Source: a bacterium
GTDB lineage: Bacteria; Vulcanimicrobiota; Vulcanimicrobiia; Vulcanimicrobiales; Vulcanimicrobiaceae
Assembly: GCA_021778415.1 (NCBI GenBank)
Contig: JAJYCL010000004.1
Location: 1-64,000 of the forward strand
Length of the DNA: 64,000 nucleotides
Direction of reading: 5' to 3'
Numbering within the stretch: the stretch's first letter is position 1; the number at the start of each line of letters is the position of its first letter. The notes under the pieces were generated by a model. It searched no databases and was not told the DNA's origin. It saw nothing but the letters and a program-made list of their open reading frames with translations. The translations under genes were made by a program, and so were the position numbers. Of this stretch, positions 8,772 through 18,660 are shown one piece after another.

Positions 8772-9793
8772 ATATCGATGTTCTTGCCATCATCGCCGCC
8801 GTACTTGCCGCGATTGTGACCTATCTTGCGACCCCGCTTGTCATGCGGTTGGCCACGCATCTGGAGATCATCGATGGGACTGAAGACGAGCGACGCGTGC
8901 ATGAGACGCCGACCCCGCGTATCGGAGGCGTCGCAGTGTTTTTCGGCTTTGCTTTCGCGCTGTTTACCGTCTTGGGAATTGCGTTGACGAAAACGCACTT
9001 CATTCCTGACGGTTCGATTTCAACGCACGATCTTATCGGTTTACTTTTCGGCTCAATGCTCATTCTTTCCGTTGGCATTTGGGACGACGTCATGCAAATG
9101 CGACCGCGGAATAAGTTTATCGCGCAAGCGATCGTCGCGTCCATCTCGATGCTCTATGGCTTCACGATTAGCGGGTTTTCCAATCCGCTCGCTGCGCATG
9201 GCGCTGATGCTTGGATTAGCTTTCCCTGGTGGGTTTCGTTGCCACTGACCATTGTTTGGTATCTAGGCATGATGAATGCCATTAATTTTATCGATGGGCT
9301 CGACGGTTTGCTCTCGGGTGTTACGGCAATATCGTGCGTTTTTCTGTTCGGCGCGGCGATGTTACACGGAAATACGGTAGTAGCACTCGTCGTTTTGGCT
9401 TTGGGCGGTGCCGCAATCGGATTTCTGCCGTATAATTTTAATCCGGCAAAAATTTTCTTAGGCGATGCCGGCTCGCTCTTTATCGGGTATGTTTTTGCGA
9501 CGGTTTCCATCATCGGCTCCTCAAAGACGGAAATCGCCATCGGGCTGCTGGTGCCGCTCGTCGTCCTCGCGCTTCCGATTTTGGATACTGCCGCAGTCAT
9601 CGCGCGTCGTGCGCTCGGTGGGCGGCGCATCACGGAAGCCGATCGCGGTCATTTTCATCATCAACTTGTCTTTCGGTTCGGCTTAAATCAGCGTCAAGCC
9701 GTTTTGTTTATCTATGCAACGTGTTTTGTTTTGGGTGCCGTTGCGTTGTGGTTGGCAGGTGGGCTGCATCACCTGACGCATTGGATCGGCTGA
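8768..9793 (+). CDS. wecA: undecaprenyl-phosphate N-acetylhexosamine-1-phosphate transferase (WecA/TagO family)
   Basis: This polytopic membrane enzyme (about ten hydrophobic segments in 341 residues) transfers a sugar 1-phosphate, usually GlcNAc-1-P, to undecaprenyl phosphate as the first step of surface polysaccharide or teichoic-acid-like polymer synthesis. Family motifs are clear: HETPTPRIGG with the conserved Pro-Arg, NAINFIDGLDGL with the catalytic aspartates, FLGDAGSLFIG, and the cytosolic HFHHQLVFRFGL loop near the end. It overlaps the preceding gene by four bases and is followed after one base by wecB, whose product supplies a related nucleotide sugar. Confidence 0.93.
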   Translation: MNIDVLAIIAAVLAAIVTYLATPLVMRLATHLEIIDGTEDERRVHETPTPRIGGVAVFFGFAFALFTVLGIALTKTHFIPDGSISTHDLIGLLFGSMLILSVGIWDDVMQMRPRNKFIAQAIVASISMLYGFTISGFSNPLAAHGADAWISFPWWVSLPLTIVWYLGMMNAINFIDGLDGLLSGVTAISCVFLFGAAMLHGNTVVALVVLALGGAAIGFLPYNFNPAKIFLGDAGSLFIGYVFATVSIIGSSKTEIAIGLLVPLVVLALPILDTAAVIARRALGGRRITEADRGHFHHQLVFRFGLNQRQAVLFIYATCFVLGAVALWLAGGLHHLTHWIG

Positions 9794-9794
9794 C

Positions 9795-10916
9795 ATGAAA
9801 AGAAAATTGCGCGTGATGTCGGTCTTTGGGACGCGTCCCGACACGATTAAAATGGCTCCCGTCGTTCATGCGTTGCAGCGTGAATCGCAGATCGATGCCT
9901 TGGTCTGTGTGAGTGCGCAACATCGACAAATGCTCGATGATCTGTTGCAGCTTTTTGCGATCGAACCGAACTACGATCTCGATGTGATGACCGAGCATCA
10001 GACGCTCACGCAAATTACCGTGCGCATCCTGGAGCGCATGGAGTCGGTGTTGGCCGAGGCGCAACCCGATGTCGTCCTCGTTCACGGCGATACGACGACC
10101 TCAACCTCGTCGGCGCTTGCCGCATTTTACGCCCACGTTCCCGTTGGTCACGTTGAAGCGGGCCTGCGCACCGATGATCCTTGGCTTCCCTTTCCCGAGG
10201 AGATGAATCGCCGTTTGACCGGACGCATTGCCTCGTATCATTTTGCCCCGACGCAAGCGTCGCGCGAGCATCTGCTCCGCGAACATGTTCCGCCGAACAG
10301 CATCGTCGTCACCGGCAACACCGTTATCGATGCGTTTTTAGAGACCGCCAAGCGCGACGATCTTCCGCCGCCACCCAGGGTTGACGAACTCGATGCCCGT
10401 CGTCCGTTGATCGTGGTGACCGCACATCGCCGCGAAAATCACGAACGCATGCGCGATATCGCTTCGGCCCTCGTGCGCATTGCGGCGTTACCGATGCGGC
10501 CGCAAATTTACTGGCCGGTGCATCCCTCACCGCAGGTACGGCCGATTGCGCGAGAATTGCTGGGCGATGTTCCCGGTGTGCTTCTCGTCGATCCGCTCGA
10601 TTATGCGCAGATGGTTGGCGTGATTCAGCGCGCGACGCTCGTCCTCACGGATTCGGGCGGCCTTCAAGAGGAGGCTCCGTGTCTAGGAAAGCCCGTCCTG
10701 GTGATGCGCGATCAAACCGAACGCCCGGAGGGGCTGGAGGCCGGAACCTTGGAGCTCGTCGGGTCGGATCCCGATGTGATCGTTGAGCGGACCGCGCGTC
10801 TGCTCTCCGATTCGACTGCGTATGCTGCCATGGCCCAGGCGAAAAACCCCTATGGTGACGGCCAGGCCGCCCAGCGAATTGTGGCCTGGCTCCTCGCCCA
10901 CGCGACGCGCCGCTAG
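9795..10916 (+). CDS. wecB: UDP-N-acetylglucosamine 2-epimerase (non-hydrolysing)
   Basis: WecB interconverts UDP-GlcNAc and UDP-ManNAc for surface polymers. The 373-residue protein has the GT-B fold signatures: FGTRPDTIKMAPVV at the N-terminus, VHGDTTTS, GHVEAGLRTDD, the TAHRRENH motif, and LTDSGGLQEEAPCLGKPVLVMRDQTERPEG near the UDP site. It follows wecA directly, and the same pairing next to the atp genes occurs in Clostridia (tagO/mnaA). The stop is five bases before the start of the first ATP-synthase accessory gene. Confidence 0.95.
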   Translation: MKRKLRVMSVFGTRPDTIKMAPVVHALQRESQIDALVCVSAQHRQMLDDLLQLFAIEPNYDLDVMTEHQTLTQITVRILERMESVLAEAQPDVVLVHGDTTTSTSSALAAFYAHVPVGHVEAGLRTDDPWLPFPEEMNRRLTGRIASYHFAPTQASREHLLREHVPPNSIVVTGNTVIDAFLETAKRDDLPPPPRVDELDARRPLIVVTAHRRENHERMRDIASALVRIAALPMRPQIYWPVHPSPQVRPIARELLGDVPGVLLVDPLDYAQMVGVIQRATLVLTDSGGLQEEAPCLGKPVLVMRDQTERPEGLEAGTLELVGSDPDVIVERTARLLSDSTAYAAMAQAKNPYGDGQAAQRIVAWLLAHATRR

Positions 10917-10920
10917 CTTC

Positions 10921-11100
10921 GTGCGCAGCGCAATGATCGCCGGGAGCACCTTTGCCGGCGGGGTAGCCCTCGGCGTGATCGGCGGATTTTGGCTTGCCGG
11001 GCGCACGGGCCAAGGCCTGTGGGCCGTCGTTGGCCTCTTTGCCGGCTTGGCTCTGGGCGGAGGGCTTGCGATCCGCCTGCTCCTCGCTGGGGCCAAGTAG
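10921..11100 (+). CDS. AtpZ-like small membrane protein
   Basis: A 59-residue protein with two hydrophobic helices separated by a short polar turn (GFWLAGRTGQGLW): the layout of AtpZ/AtpI-type accessory proteins encoded at the head of F-ATPase operons, which help assemble the c-ring or supply magnesium. I start it at GTG 10921, just after the wecB stop; ATG 10933 is an alternative. No Shine-Dalgarno site is visible, so translation is probably coupled to wecB. The stop touches the next start with no gap. Confidence 0.65.
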   Translation: MRSAMIAGSTFAGGVALGVIGGFWLAGRTGQGLWAVVGLFAGLALGGGLAIRLLLAGAK

Positions 11101-11403
11101 GTGCTCGGCTGGGGAAATGGGCATATCCCGCTGATGGTTGCTCTGGCCACTCTTGCCGGTCTAGGCGGCGGCGTGATCAACCTGCGACTTTTGCAGGCGG
11201 CTGCCGATGCGCTCACGCAGACGGCCGCCCGAAATCCCTTTGTCTTAAGTAGTTTGCTTCGGACGAGCGCGTTCGCTATACTCGCGGGGCTGTTTGCAGC
11301 GGTCGGCCCCTGGTGGTCGATGGTCGTCTTCCTAGCCGGATTCTTTATCCCCCTAGCGCTCCATGTTGTCCGCATGGTTCGCCAGCCGCCTGAGAGTTTG
11401 TAA
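11101..11403 (+). CDS. ATP synthase subunit I-like membrane protein (AtpI/AtpR type)
   Basis: A 100-residue protein with four predicted membrane helices, opening GTG at 11101 immediately after the preceding stop. Position (between an AtpZ-like gene and atpB) and size fit the AtpI/AtpR group of poorly conserved Fo assembly proteins; sequence alone would not be decisive. Residues 20-35 (LAGLGGGVINLRLLQAA) resemble the first helix turn of that group. Function is inferred mainly from context. Confidence 0.6.
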   Translation: MLGWGNGHIPLMVALATLAGLGGGVINLRLLQAAADALTQTAARNPFVLSSLLRTSAFAILAGLFAAVGPWWSMVVFLAGFFIPLALHVVRMVRQPPESL

Positions 11404-11409
11404 CACTTC

Positions 11410-12138
11410 GTGCACGAACAAATCGGTGAACACGCCCTGTGGCATATCGGGAATTTCACGATTCATGCCGACACGGTCTTGACGACATGGATCGTCATGG
11501 CGATTACGCTTCCACTCTTTGCGTGGGTCGGCGCGTCGTACCGTTCCGCATTGGTAACGAAGCGTCAAACCGTGCTCGAAGGCTTCGTTAACTACATTGC
11601 CGATTTGGCGAATAGCACGATGGGCTCCAAAGGCGAGCCGTTTGTGCCGTTCTTCATCGCTTTAGTCACGTTCATCTTCATCCTCAATGAATTCGGCTCG
11701 ATTCCGTTCAAAATTTTCGGTCTCCCGTTCGGCGGCTCCCCGACGGCCGATATCAATACCGCCGCCGCCTACGCGGTGATGGTGTTCGTGATTATCCAGA
11801 TTGCCGGAATCCGGCGTGAAGGCATTGGTTTTTACAAGCACCTTGTGAAGCCGTACTGGCCGATGGTTCTCATTAACATCCTTGAAGAAATTTTGCGCCC
11901 GACAACGCTTGCTGCACGTCTCTTTTTTAACATCTTTGTCGGCGAACTTTTGCTGATAGTTATTTCGCAGATCATCACCGCACATATTAAAGTTGGCGGC
12001 TTTGATCTCTCGGCGGCAGCGGCCGTCGGCCCGTTCTTCGTTGAAATCTTTAACTTTATCATCGGTGCCCTGCAGGCGTTCGTATTCGTCCTGCTCTCAA
12101 TCGTCTATCTCTCGCTCGCGCTCGCCGACGAGCACTAA
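11410..12138 (+). CDS. atpB: ATP synthase Fo subunit a
   Basis: Subunit a forms the two half-channels next to the c-ring. The 242-residue membrane protein contains LEEILRPTTLAARLFFNIFVGELLL, with the essential Arg in the conserved RPTTLAARLF segment, and a C-terminal FNFIIGALQAFVFVLLSIVYL helix typical of the family. It begins with GTG 11410 shortly after the AtpI-like gene. It lies first in the order a-c-b'-b-delta-alpha-gamma-beta-epsilon. Confidence 0.95.
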   Translation: MHEQIGEHALWHIGNFTIHADTVLTTWIVMAITLPLFAWVGASYRSALVTKRQTVLEGFVNYIADLANSTMGSKGEPFVPFFIALVTFIFILNEFGSIPFKIFGLPFGGSPTADINTAAAYAVMVFVIIQIAGIRREGIGFYKHLVKPYWPMVLINILEEILRPTTLAARLFFNIFVGELLLIVISQIITAHIKVGGFDLSAAAAVGPFFVEIFNFIIGALQAFVFVLLSIVYLSLALADEH

Positions 12139-12159
12139 GTCTCTAGAAAGGACCCTCAC

Positions 12160-12444
12160 GTGAGTTCTGCAGTTATTTTGGTCGCCGCAACGATCATCGG
12201 GTTTACCCTCGTCATCGCGGCATTCGCCATTGGAACGACCATCGGCAACGGTCTCGTTAGCTCGCGCGCCGTCGAAGCGATTGCGCGTCAGCCCGAAGCT
12301 CGTCCGAACATTTTCCAATTCCTGATCATCGGCGTCGGCTTCGTCGAAGCCAACGCATTTATCGCGCTCGGCCTTGCCCTCTACCTCTTCTTCGGTGTGG
12401 CCAACGTTCCGACGCTCGTGTCCAAGGCGCTCGGCGGACCGTAG
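12160..12444 (+). CDS. atpE: ATP synthase Fo subunit c
   Basis: The c subunit forms the rotor ring that carries protons. The 94-residue hairpin has two membrane helices joined by the conserved ARQPEARPN loop. The ion-carrying carboxylate is Glu in IIGVGFVEANAFIALG; the following residue is Ala, not Ser/Thr, and no Gln is at the sodium-ligand position, so a proton rather than sodium ring is likely. The glycine motif of the inner helix is partly replaced (AAFAIGTTIGNG). GTG start with AAAGGA seven to eight bases upstream. Confidence 0.95.
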   Translation: MSSAVILVAATIIGFTLVIAAFAIGTTIGNGLVSSRAVEAIARQPEARPNIFQFLIIGVGFVEANAFIALGLALYLFFGVANVPTLVSKALGGP

Positions 12445-12454
12445 TAGCGAACCG

Positions 12455-12886
12455 ATGTTCCTGATCCCCGACGCGACGTTCTTCGTCCAGCTCATCAATT
12501 TCGCGATCTTCTTCGTGATTTTGGAGCTCGTCTTTTTGCGCCCGGTCGGCAAAGCAATTGCCGAGCGTCGTGCATTCATCGACGGCTTGACCCATGAGTA
12601 CGATGAAGCGCAAGTGCAGGCCGCTGCACTACGTTCGCAAGCCGAGGAAATTCGCGCAGCCGCTCGTCGTAACGGCGAGCACGCGCTCGCAAAAGCGCGT
12701 GCGGATGCATCGAATAAAGCGGCCGGCATTTCAGCCGAGACGGGATCGAAAGTGGCAAAAATCGTCGAAGATGCACAACGCGTCGTAGCCGGCGAGGTTC
12801 GGGCCACCGACGCCTCACGGCCACAACTCGTTGCTGCACTCGCCGATGGCATCGTCGATCGTGTGCTTGCGGAGCCGGTAGCATGA
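12455..12886 (+). CDS. atpF: ATP synthase Fo subunit b-type (first copy, b or b')
   Basis: This is a 143-residue peripheral-stalk protein: one N-terminal membrane helix (ATFFVQLINFAIFFVILELVFLRPV) followed by a long charged, Ala-rich coiled coil. I place the start at ATG 12455, eleven bases after the atpE stop; the longer open frame upstream overlaps atpE and lacks family similarity. It is followed by a second b-like gene overlapping by four bases, so this organism likely builds a b/b' heterodimer stalk as in photosynthetic bacteria rather than a b2 homodimer. Confidence 0.88.
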   Translation: MFLIPDATFFVQLINFAIFFVILELVFLRPVGKAIAERRAFIDGLTHEYDEAQVQAAALRSQAEEIRAAARRNGEHALAKARADASNKAAGISAETGSKVAKIVEDAQRVVAGEVRATDASRPQLVAALADGIVDRVLAEPVA

Positions 12887-13368
12887 ACTACGAAGCGATA
12901 GCATTCTGGTCGCAAGTCGTTGCGTTCGTTCTCTTCGTTGTCTTCTTGCTGTGGGTGTGGATCAAGTTTCTTGCGCCGTTCGTCAAATCGGCACAAGAGG
13001 CCACGAATGATCGCATTGCAACGTCTGTCCGGCATCGCGATGAGATGGTGAAATCGCTCGACGTCTTACGCACCGAGATTGAAACGGCCAAGCGCGACGC
13101 GGCAGCGATCGAAGCGCGTTCGGCAGAGCAAGCTCAACGTGAATACGATGCCATCGTTGCTGAAGCGACGGCCGAAGGCGAGCGCATGTTAGCGAACGCT
13201 GCCTTCGAACTCGATCGCCAGCGGGCCGCTGCCCGTGAAGCCTTGCGCATTGGACTTCTCGATGAAGCACTGAGCCTGGCTCGGGGTCACGCTCGTAAAC
13301 GGCTCGATGCGCCCCGCGCGGCCAAGCTCATTAGCGATTTTACGACTGCAGCGCGGAGCGTGAAGTAG
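12883..13368 (+). CDS. atpF: ATP synthase Fo subunit b-type (second copy)
   Basis: A 161-residue second stalk subunit: N-terminal membrane helix (FWSQVVAFVLFVVFLLWVWIKF) then a long coiled coil rich in Glu, Arg and Ala (KRDAAAIEARSAEQAQREYDA). It overlaps the previous b-type gene (ATGA) and abuts atpH without a gap, so stoichiometric synthesis is likely. Which of the two is formally b and which b' cannot be decided from the sequence. Confidence 0.88.
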   Translation: MNYEAIAFWSQVVAFVLFVVFLLWVWIKFLAPFVKSAQEATNDRIATSVRHRDEMVKSLDVLRTEIETAKRDAAAIEARSAEQAQREYDAIVAEATAEGERMLANAAFELDRQRAAAREALRIGLLDEALSLARGHARKRLDAPRAAKLISDFTTAARSVK

Positions 13369-13911
13369 ATGGTCAACGAAACTCTCGCGAGACGCTATGC
13401 GACGGCGATTTTCAGCCTGGCAAAGGATGCCGACCTGACGGATCGGGTTGGCGCCGAATTGCAAGGCTTTAGCGATCTCATCCATTCGCAACCGCTGATG
13501 ACGGAATTTTTTGTCGCGCCGATTATCGATCGTGGCGTCAAAGAAGCGACGCTCAACGGCGCGCTCGCCGGTAAGCTTCATGATGTGACAGTGAATACGA
13601 TCCTGTTACTCGTGCGCAAGCGTCGCGAAGCATTGCTGCCTGAAATTGTGATTCAGTATCGCAATCTGCAGCGTGCGGCACGAGGGGCCGAACCATTGAC
13701 GATTGCGACGGCATCGCCGCTCACCGAGAGCCAAGTGGCCGAACTCGTTGGAACGCTTTCGAAAACCTACGCGAAAACATTTGATGTCACGTGCAACGTC
13801 GATCCGGAACTCATCGGCGGTGTTCGCGTGACGATGGGCGACAAACGGATCGACGGTAGCGTCGCCGGCCGCCTGGAATCACTAACGCGCTCATTGCTCG
13901 CGCCGAATTAA
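13369..13911 (+). CDS. atpH: ATP synthase F1 subunit delta
   Basis: Delta joins the peripheral stalk to the alpha/beta hexamer. The 180-residue protein has the family N-terminus (ETLARRYATAIFSLAKDADL), the mid-region NTILLLVRKRREALLPEI and the C-terminal VDPELIGGVRVTMGDKRIDGSVAGRLESL, which is a hallmark of OSCP/delta. It starts directly after the second b gene, and a GAGGAAAG site in the following gap serves atpA. Confidence 0.94.
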   Translation: MVNETLARRYATAIFSLAKDADLTDRVGAELQGFSDLIHSQPLMTEFFVAPIIDRGVKEATLNGALAGKLHDVTVNTILLLVRKRREALLPEIVIQYRNLQRAARGAEPLTIATASPLTESQVAELVGTLSKTYAKTFDVTCNVDPELIGGVRVTMGDKRIDGSVAGRLESLTRSLLAPN

Positions 13912-13935
13912 CACTACCCGAGGAAAGCAAAAGAG

Positions 13936-15435
13936 ATGATCAACGCAGACGAAATTGCCGGAATTCTCAAACAACAAATTGAGGGTTTCAAAACCGACCT
14001 GCATCAGGACGAAGTTGGAACCGTCATCGAAGTCGGCGCCAATCTGGCTCGCGTGTATGGGCTTCGCGGCGTTCGCGCCTCGGAACTCGTGGAATTTGCA
14101 GACGGCATGCTCGGCGTCGCGCTGAACCTAGAGGAAGATAACGTCGGCGTTGTCATCATGGGTTCGGATAAAGATATTAAAGAGGGCGATAAAGTTCGTC
14201 GGACGGGCCGCATTGCGTCGGTTCCGGTTGGTGAGGCGCTCCTCGGGCGCGTCGTCAATCCGCTGGGCCAACCGATCGACGGCAAAGGCGATATCAAAAC
14301 GAATCGCTACCGGACGATTGAGAACACCGCGCCATCGGTTGTCGAACGCCAGGGTGTCAAACAACCGTTGCAGACCGGAATTCGCGCCATCGATGCGCTC
14401 ATCCCGATTGGTAAGGGACAGCGTGAGTTGATCATCGGCGATCGCTCGACCGGCAAAACTGCCATCGCGATCGATACGATCATCAATCAAAAGGGCAAAA
14501 ACGTTTTCTGCATCTATGTGGCCATCGGTCAGAAGAACTCGACGGTTGCAGCGCTGGCAAAACAGCTCGAACAAAAAGGTGCGCTCGAATACACGACGAT
14601 CGTCGCCGTCGGGCCATCCGAAGCCGCCGCTCTGCGTTGGATTGCGCCATTTGCGGGCGCTGCGATGGGTGAAGAACTCATGGCCGCCGGAAAAGACGTC
14701 CTCATCGTATTCGACGATCTCACCAAGCACGCGCAATCGTATCGTGAGATGGCCCTCTTGTTGCGTCGTCCGCCAGGCCGCGAAGCGTACCCCGGCGACG
14801 TTTTCTATCTGCATTCGCGACTCTTAGAGCGCTCGGCCAAGCTTTCCGATGAGCTGGGCGGCGGCTCGATGACGGCGCTTCCCGTTATCGAAACGCAAGC
14901 CGGAGATTTTGCCGCGTACATTCCGACAAACGTGATTTCGATCACCGATGGTCAGATTTATCTCACGCCGCAGCTCTTCTTCCAGGGTATTCGTCCGGCC
15001 GTCGATGTCGGTCTCTCGGTTTCGCGCGTCGGTGGTTCGGCGCAAACCAAGGCCATGAAATCCGTTGCCGGCCAACTCAAGCTCGAGCTTGCGCAGTATC
15101 GCGACCTCGCAGCGTTTGCAAAACTTGCATCGGATCTCGATAAGGGAACGCAGATGCAGCTCTTGCGCGGAGAGAAGCTGACCGAGCTGCTCAAGCAGGC
15201 GCAGTATCAACCGCAGGCCATGGAAGATCAAGTCGTGTTGCTCTATGGAGCGACAAACGGCTTTGTCAACGATGTGCCGACGGCACGTCTGCAAGAATGG
15301 GCTCGCGGATTCATCGGCTTCTTGCATGAGAAATACGCCGCCATTCCTCAGGCGATTGCCTCGTCGAATCAACTTTCGGATGAGACGAAGAAGCAAATCG
15401 AAGTTGCTCTGACGGAGTTCAATACGTCCTTCTAA
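13936..15435 (+). CDS. atpA: ATP synthase F1 subunit alpha
   Basis: Alpha alternates with beta in the catalytic hexamer and binds nucleotide without fast hydrolysis. The 499-residue protein is standard: N-terminal [14 protein letters not shown]-loop [15 protein letters not shown], and the family signature around [17 protein letters not shown]. The strong GAGGAAAGCAAAAGAG upstream region is one of the better ribosome binding sites in the operon, in keeping with the need for three copies per complex. Confidence 0.98.
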   Translation: MINADEIAGILKQQIEGFKTDLHQDEVGTVIEVGANLARVYGLRGVRASELVEFADGMLGVALNLEEDNVGVVIMGSDKDIKEGDKVRRTGRIASVPVGEALLGRVVNPLGQPIDGKGDIKTNRYRTIENTAPSVVERQGVKQPLQTGIRAIDALIPIGKGQRELIIGDRSTGKTAIAIDTIINQKGKNVFCIYVAIGQKNSTVAALAKQLEQKGALEYTTIVAVGPSEAAALRWIAPFAGAAMGEELMAAGKDVLIVFDDLTKHAQSYREMALLLRRPPGREAYPGDVFYLHSRLLERSAKLSDELGGGSMTALPVIETQAGDFAAYIPTNVISITDGQIYLTPQLFFQGIRPAVDVGLSVSRVGGSAQTKAMKSVAGQLKLELAQYRDLAAFAKLASDLDKGTQMQLLRGEKLTELLKQAQYQPQAMEDQVVLLYGATNGFVNDVPTARLQEWARGFIGFLHEKYAAIPQAIASSNQLSDETKKQIEVALTEFNTSF

Positions 15436-15450
15436 GGGCGAAGTAGCACA

Positions 15451-16326
15451 ATGCCGAGTGTTAAAGACTTACGCGACCGAATTCGGTCGATGAAAAATAC
15501 GCAGCAGATCACCAAAGCAATGAAACAGGTGGCTGCTGCGAAAATTCGTCGCGCCGAAGCCGCTCAAAAGCAGGCACGTCCCTACGCGGATGCGCTTTCG
15601 CGTATGCTCAACGATCTTATGGCTGCCGTGTCGTCGGTCGATCATCCGTTTATGAAGCCGGGGCGCCAAGGTGCTCCCGTCGGCGTCATTTTGATGACGG
15701 CGGATAAGGGGCTGTGCGGCGCGTTCAACGGCAATCTCATTCGCGCTGCCGAGCAGTTTCAAAAGACGCATCCGAACGCCGTCTTTTATTCCGTGGGCAT
15801 TAAGGCGCGCAACGCAATCCGCAGAATGGGGCAGCCGGATCACGCCACGTGGCCGCTCAATGTGCCGACGAAATTAGCGACGGCGCAAGATGTCGCTTCT
15901 CTCGTCACCCAAGCATTTGTCGATGGCAAAATTTCTGAAATCGTCCTGATTTCGGCAAAGCTCGTTTCGATGATTTCGCAGCGTCCCGAGACGCGTCGTC
16001 TCGTGCCGTTTTCACAGTCGGCGGCAAGCGAAGCCGAGCATGCGAAGGGTGGCGGTGCTAAAGGCGCCGTTGAATTTGCTCCCTCACCGGAATTTGTACT
16101 CTCGCGCCTTTTGCCGAAGTACCTCGAATTTACGCTCTTCTCGAGCATGCTTGAAACCGATGCCTCATTTTTTGCCGCTCAGCTCGTTGCCATGAACAAT
16201 GCAACGGAGAACGCAGGCAAACTCATCGACGAATATACGATTCAAATGAATAACGCACGCCAGGCCGCGATTACCAAAGAACTACTTGAAATCGTCGGCG
16301 GTGCAGAAGCACTTTCCGGTTCATAA
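15451..16326 (+). CDS. atpG: ATP synthase F1 subunit gamma
   Basis: Gamma is the central rotating shaft. The 291-residue protein has the N-terminal helix PSVKDLRDRIRSMKNTQQITKAMKQVAAAK, the TADKGLCGAFNGNLIRAA block and the C-terminal helix MNNATENAGKLIDEYTIQMNNARQAAITKELLEIVGGAEAL, which inserts in the hexamer. The context between atpA and atpD is canonical. No insertion like the redox-regulating loop of chloroplast gamma is evident. Confidence 0.97.
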   Translation: MPSVKDLRDRIRSMKNTQQITKAMKQVAAAKIRRAEAAQKQARPYADALSRMLNDLMAAVSSVDHPFMKPGRQGAPVGVILMTADKGLCGAFNGNLIRAAEQFQKTHPNAVFYSVGIKARNAIRRMGQPDHATWPLNVPTKLATAQDVASLVTQAFVDGKISEIVLISAKLVSMISQRPETRRLVPFSQSAASEAEHAKGGGAKGAVEFAPSPEFVLSRLLPKYLEFTLFSSMLETDASFFAAQLVAMNNATENAGKLIDEYTIQMNNARQAAITKELLEIVGGAEALSGS

Positions 16327-16347
16327 CACCACGAAAAAGGAACGTAG

Positions 16348-17817
<1,470 letters not shown>

Positions 17818-17838
17818 AGCGCGGCAAAGGGAGAGAGT

Positions 17839-18210
17839 ATGGCTTCGACGATTCCGTTCACCCTCATCACACCCCAAAGCGTTGCGTTTTCGGGCCAGGC
17901 CGAGCTTGTCATTGTGACAACGACGGAAGGCGAGGAAGGCATCCTTGCGAAGCATGCGCCATTTCTTGCCGCTCTCAAACCGGGTGTTTTGCGTGCGAAC
18001 GTCATCGTCGAGGAGAAGCCGCAACGTTTGGAACTCGCAACGCGCGGTGGGTTCATTCAGGCATTACCTGATGGGATCACCGTTCTTGCCGATGAGGCCT
18101 TGCGCTTTGAAGATGTGGACGTAGCTGCATCGCGCATTGAACTCGCCGAGTCATCCGATCCACTGGTGGCCGAGTTTGCTGCCGCTAAATTGCGCCTGAC
18201 AGGGCACTAA
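17839..18210 (+). CDS. atpC: ATP synthase F1 subunit epsilon
   Basis: Epsilon binds gamma and regulates ATP hydrolysis. The 123-residue protein has the typical beta-sandwich start (IPFTLITPQSVAFSGQAELVIV), the GEEGILAKHAPFLAALKPG block, and a short helical C-terminus that is shorter than in E. coli. AAAGGGAGAGAG precedes the ATG. It closes the ATP synthase genes; a 45-base gap leads to a small hypothetical gene with no obvious terminator. Confidence 0.93.
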   Translation: MASTIPFTLITPQSVAFSGQAELVIVTTTEGEEGILAKHAPFLAALKPGVLRANVIVEEKPQRLELATRGGFIQALPDGITVLADEALRFEDVDVAASRIELAESSDPLVAEFAAAKLRLTGH

Positions 18211-18255
18211 CGGGCACTCGGGGAGTCTTGTCCTCCAGCGCGAAACGCAGGATGC

Positions 18256-18660
18256 ATGCGCCGATCCGCGTTCTGGGCTAGCGTCGCCCTGGCCGTTGCT
18301 CCGATCTTCGTTTTGCTGAGTGTGGAACGGTTGTTTTCGGTGCCTCGGCGCGATGCAAACGAGCGCCTTGCGCCAATTGATGATCCGCTCGCGCAACATT
18401 ACCGGGGCGAGCTGGACCGGCATCTCTTGGCGTTCACGTTTACCTCGACCGGTGGAGTCTTTCTCTCCGTCGATGCGGCAACGCGCTATTCGGGCTCGGT
18501 CGCTCAGGCGCGCGCCAGCCTCACCGATGGCACCACCTCCTTTGAGGCGATTATCGGGGTAGATGAAGGCACGACGTTGAATGTTACCTTCCTGGGCGGC
18601 CCTTTCGATCAAAGATCGCTGCACATTCACTCGGAGAAGACACCCCCACTTGCTCGATAG
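18256..18660 (+). CDS. hypothetical protein with N-terminal membrane anchor
   Basis: A 134-residue protein not assigned to a family by me. Residues about 5-25 (FWASVALAVAPIFVLLSVERLF) form a single hydrophobic segment, so the remainder, which alternates hydrophobic and polar residues as in a small beta domain, would sit outside the cytoplasm. It lies between atpC and murA on the same strand and overlaps the murA frame by 11 bases, so it travels with envelope genes. A role at the cell wall is only a guess from position. Confidence 0.6.
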   Translation: MRRSAFWASVALAVAPIFVLLSVERLFSVPRRDANERLAPIDDPLAQHYRGELDRHLLAFTFTSTGGVFLSVDAATRYSGSVAQARASLTDGTTSFEAIIGVDEGTTLNVTFLGGPFDQRSLHIHSEKTPPLAR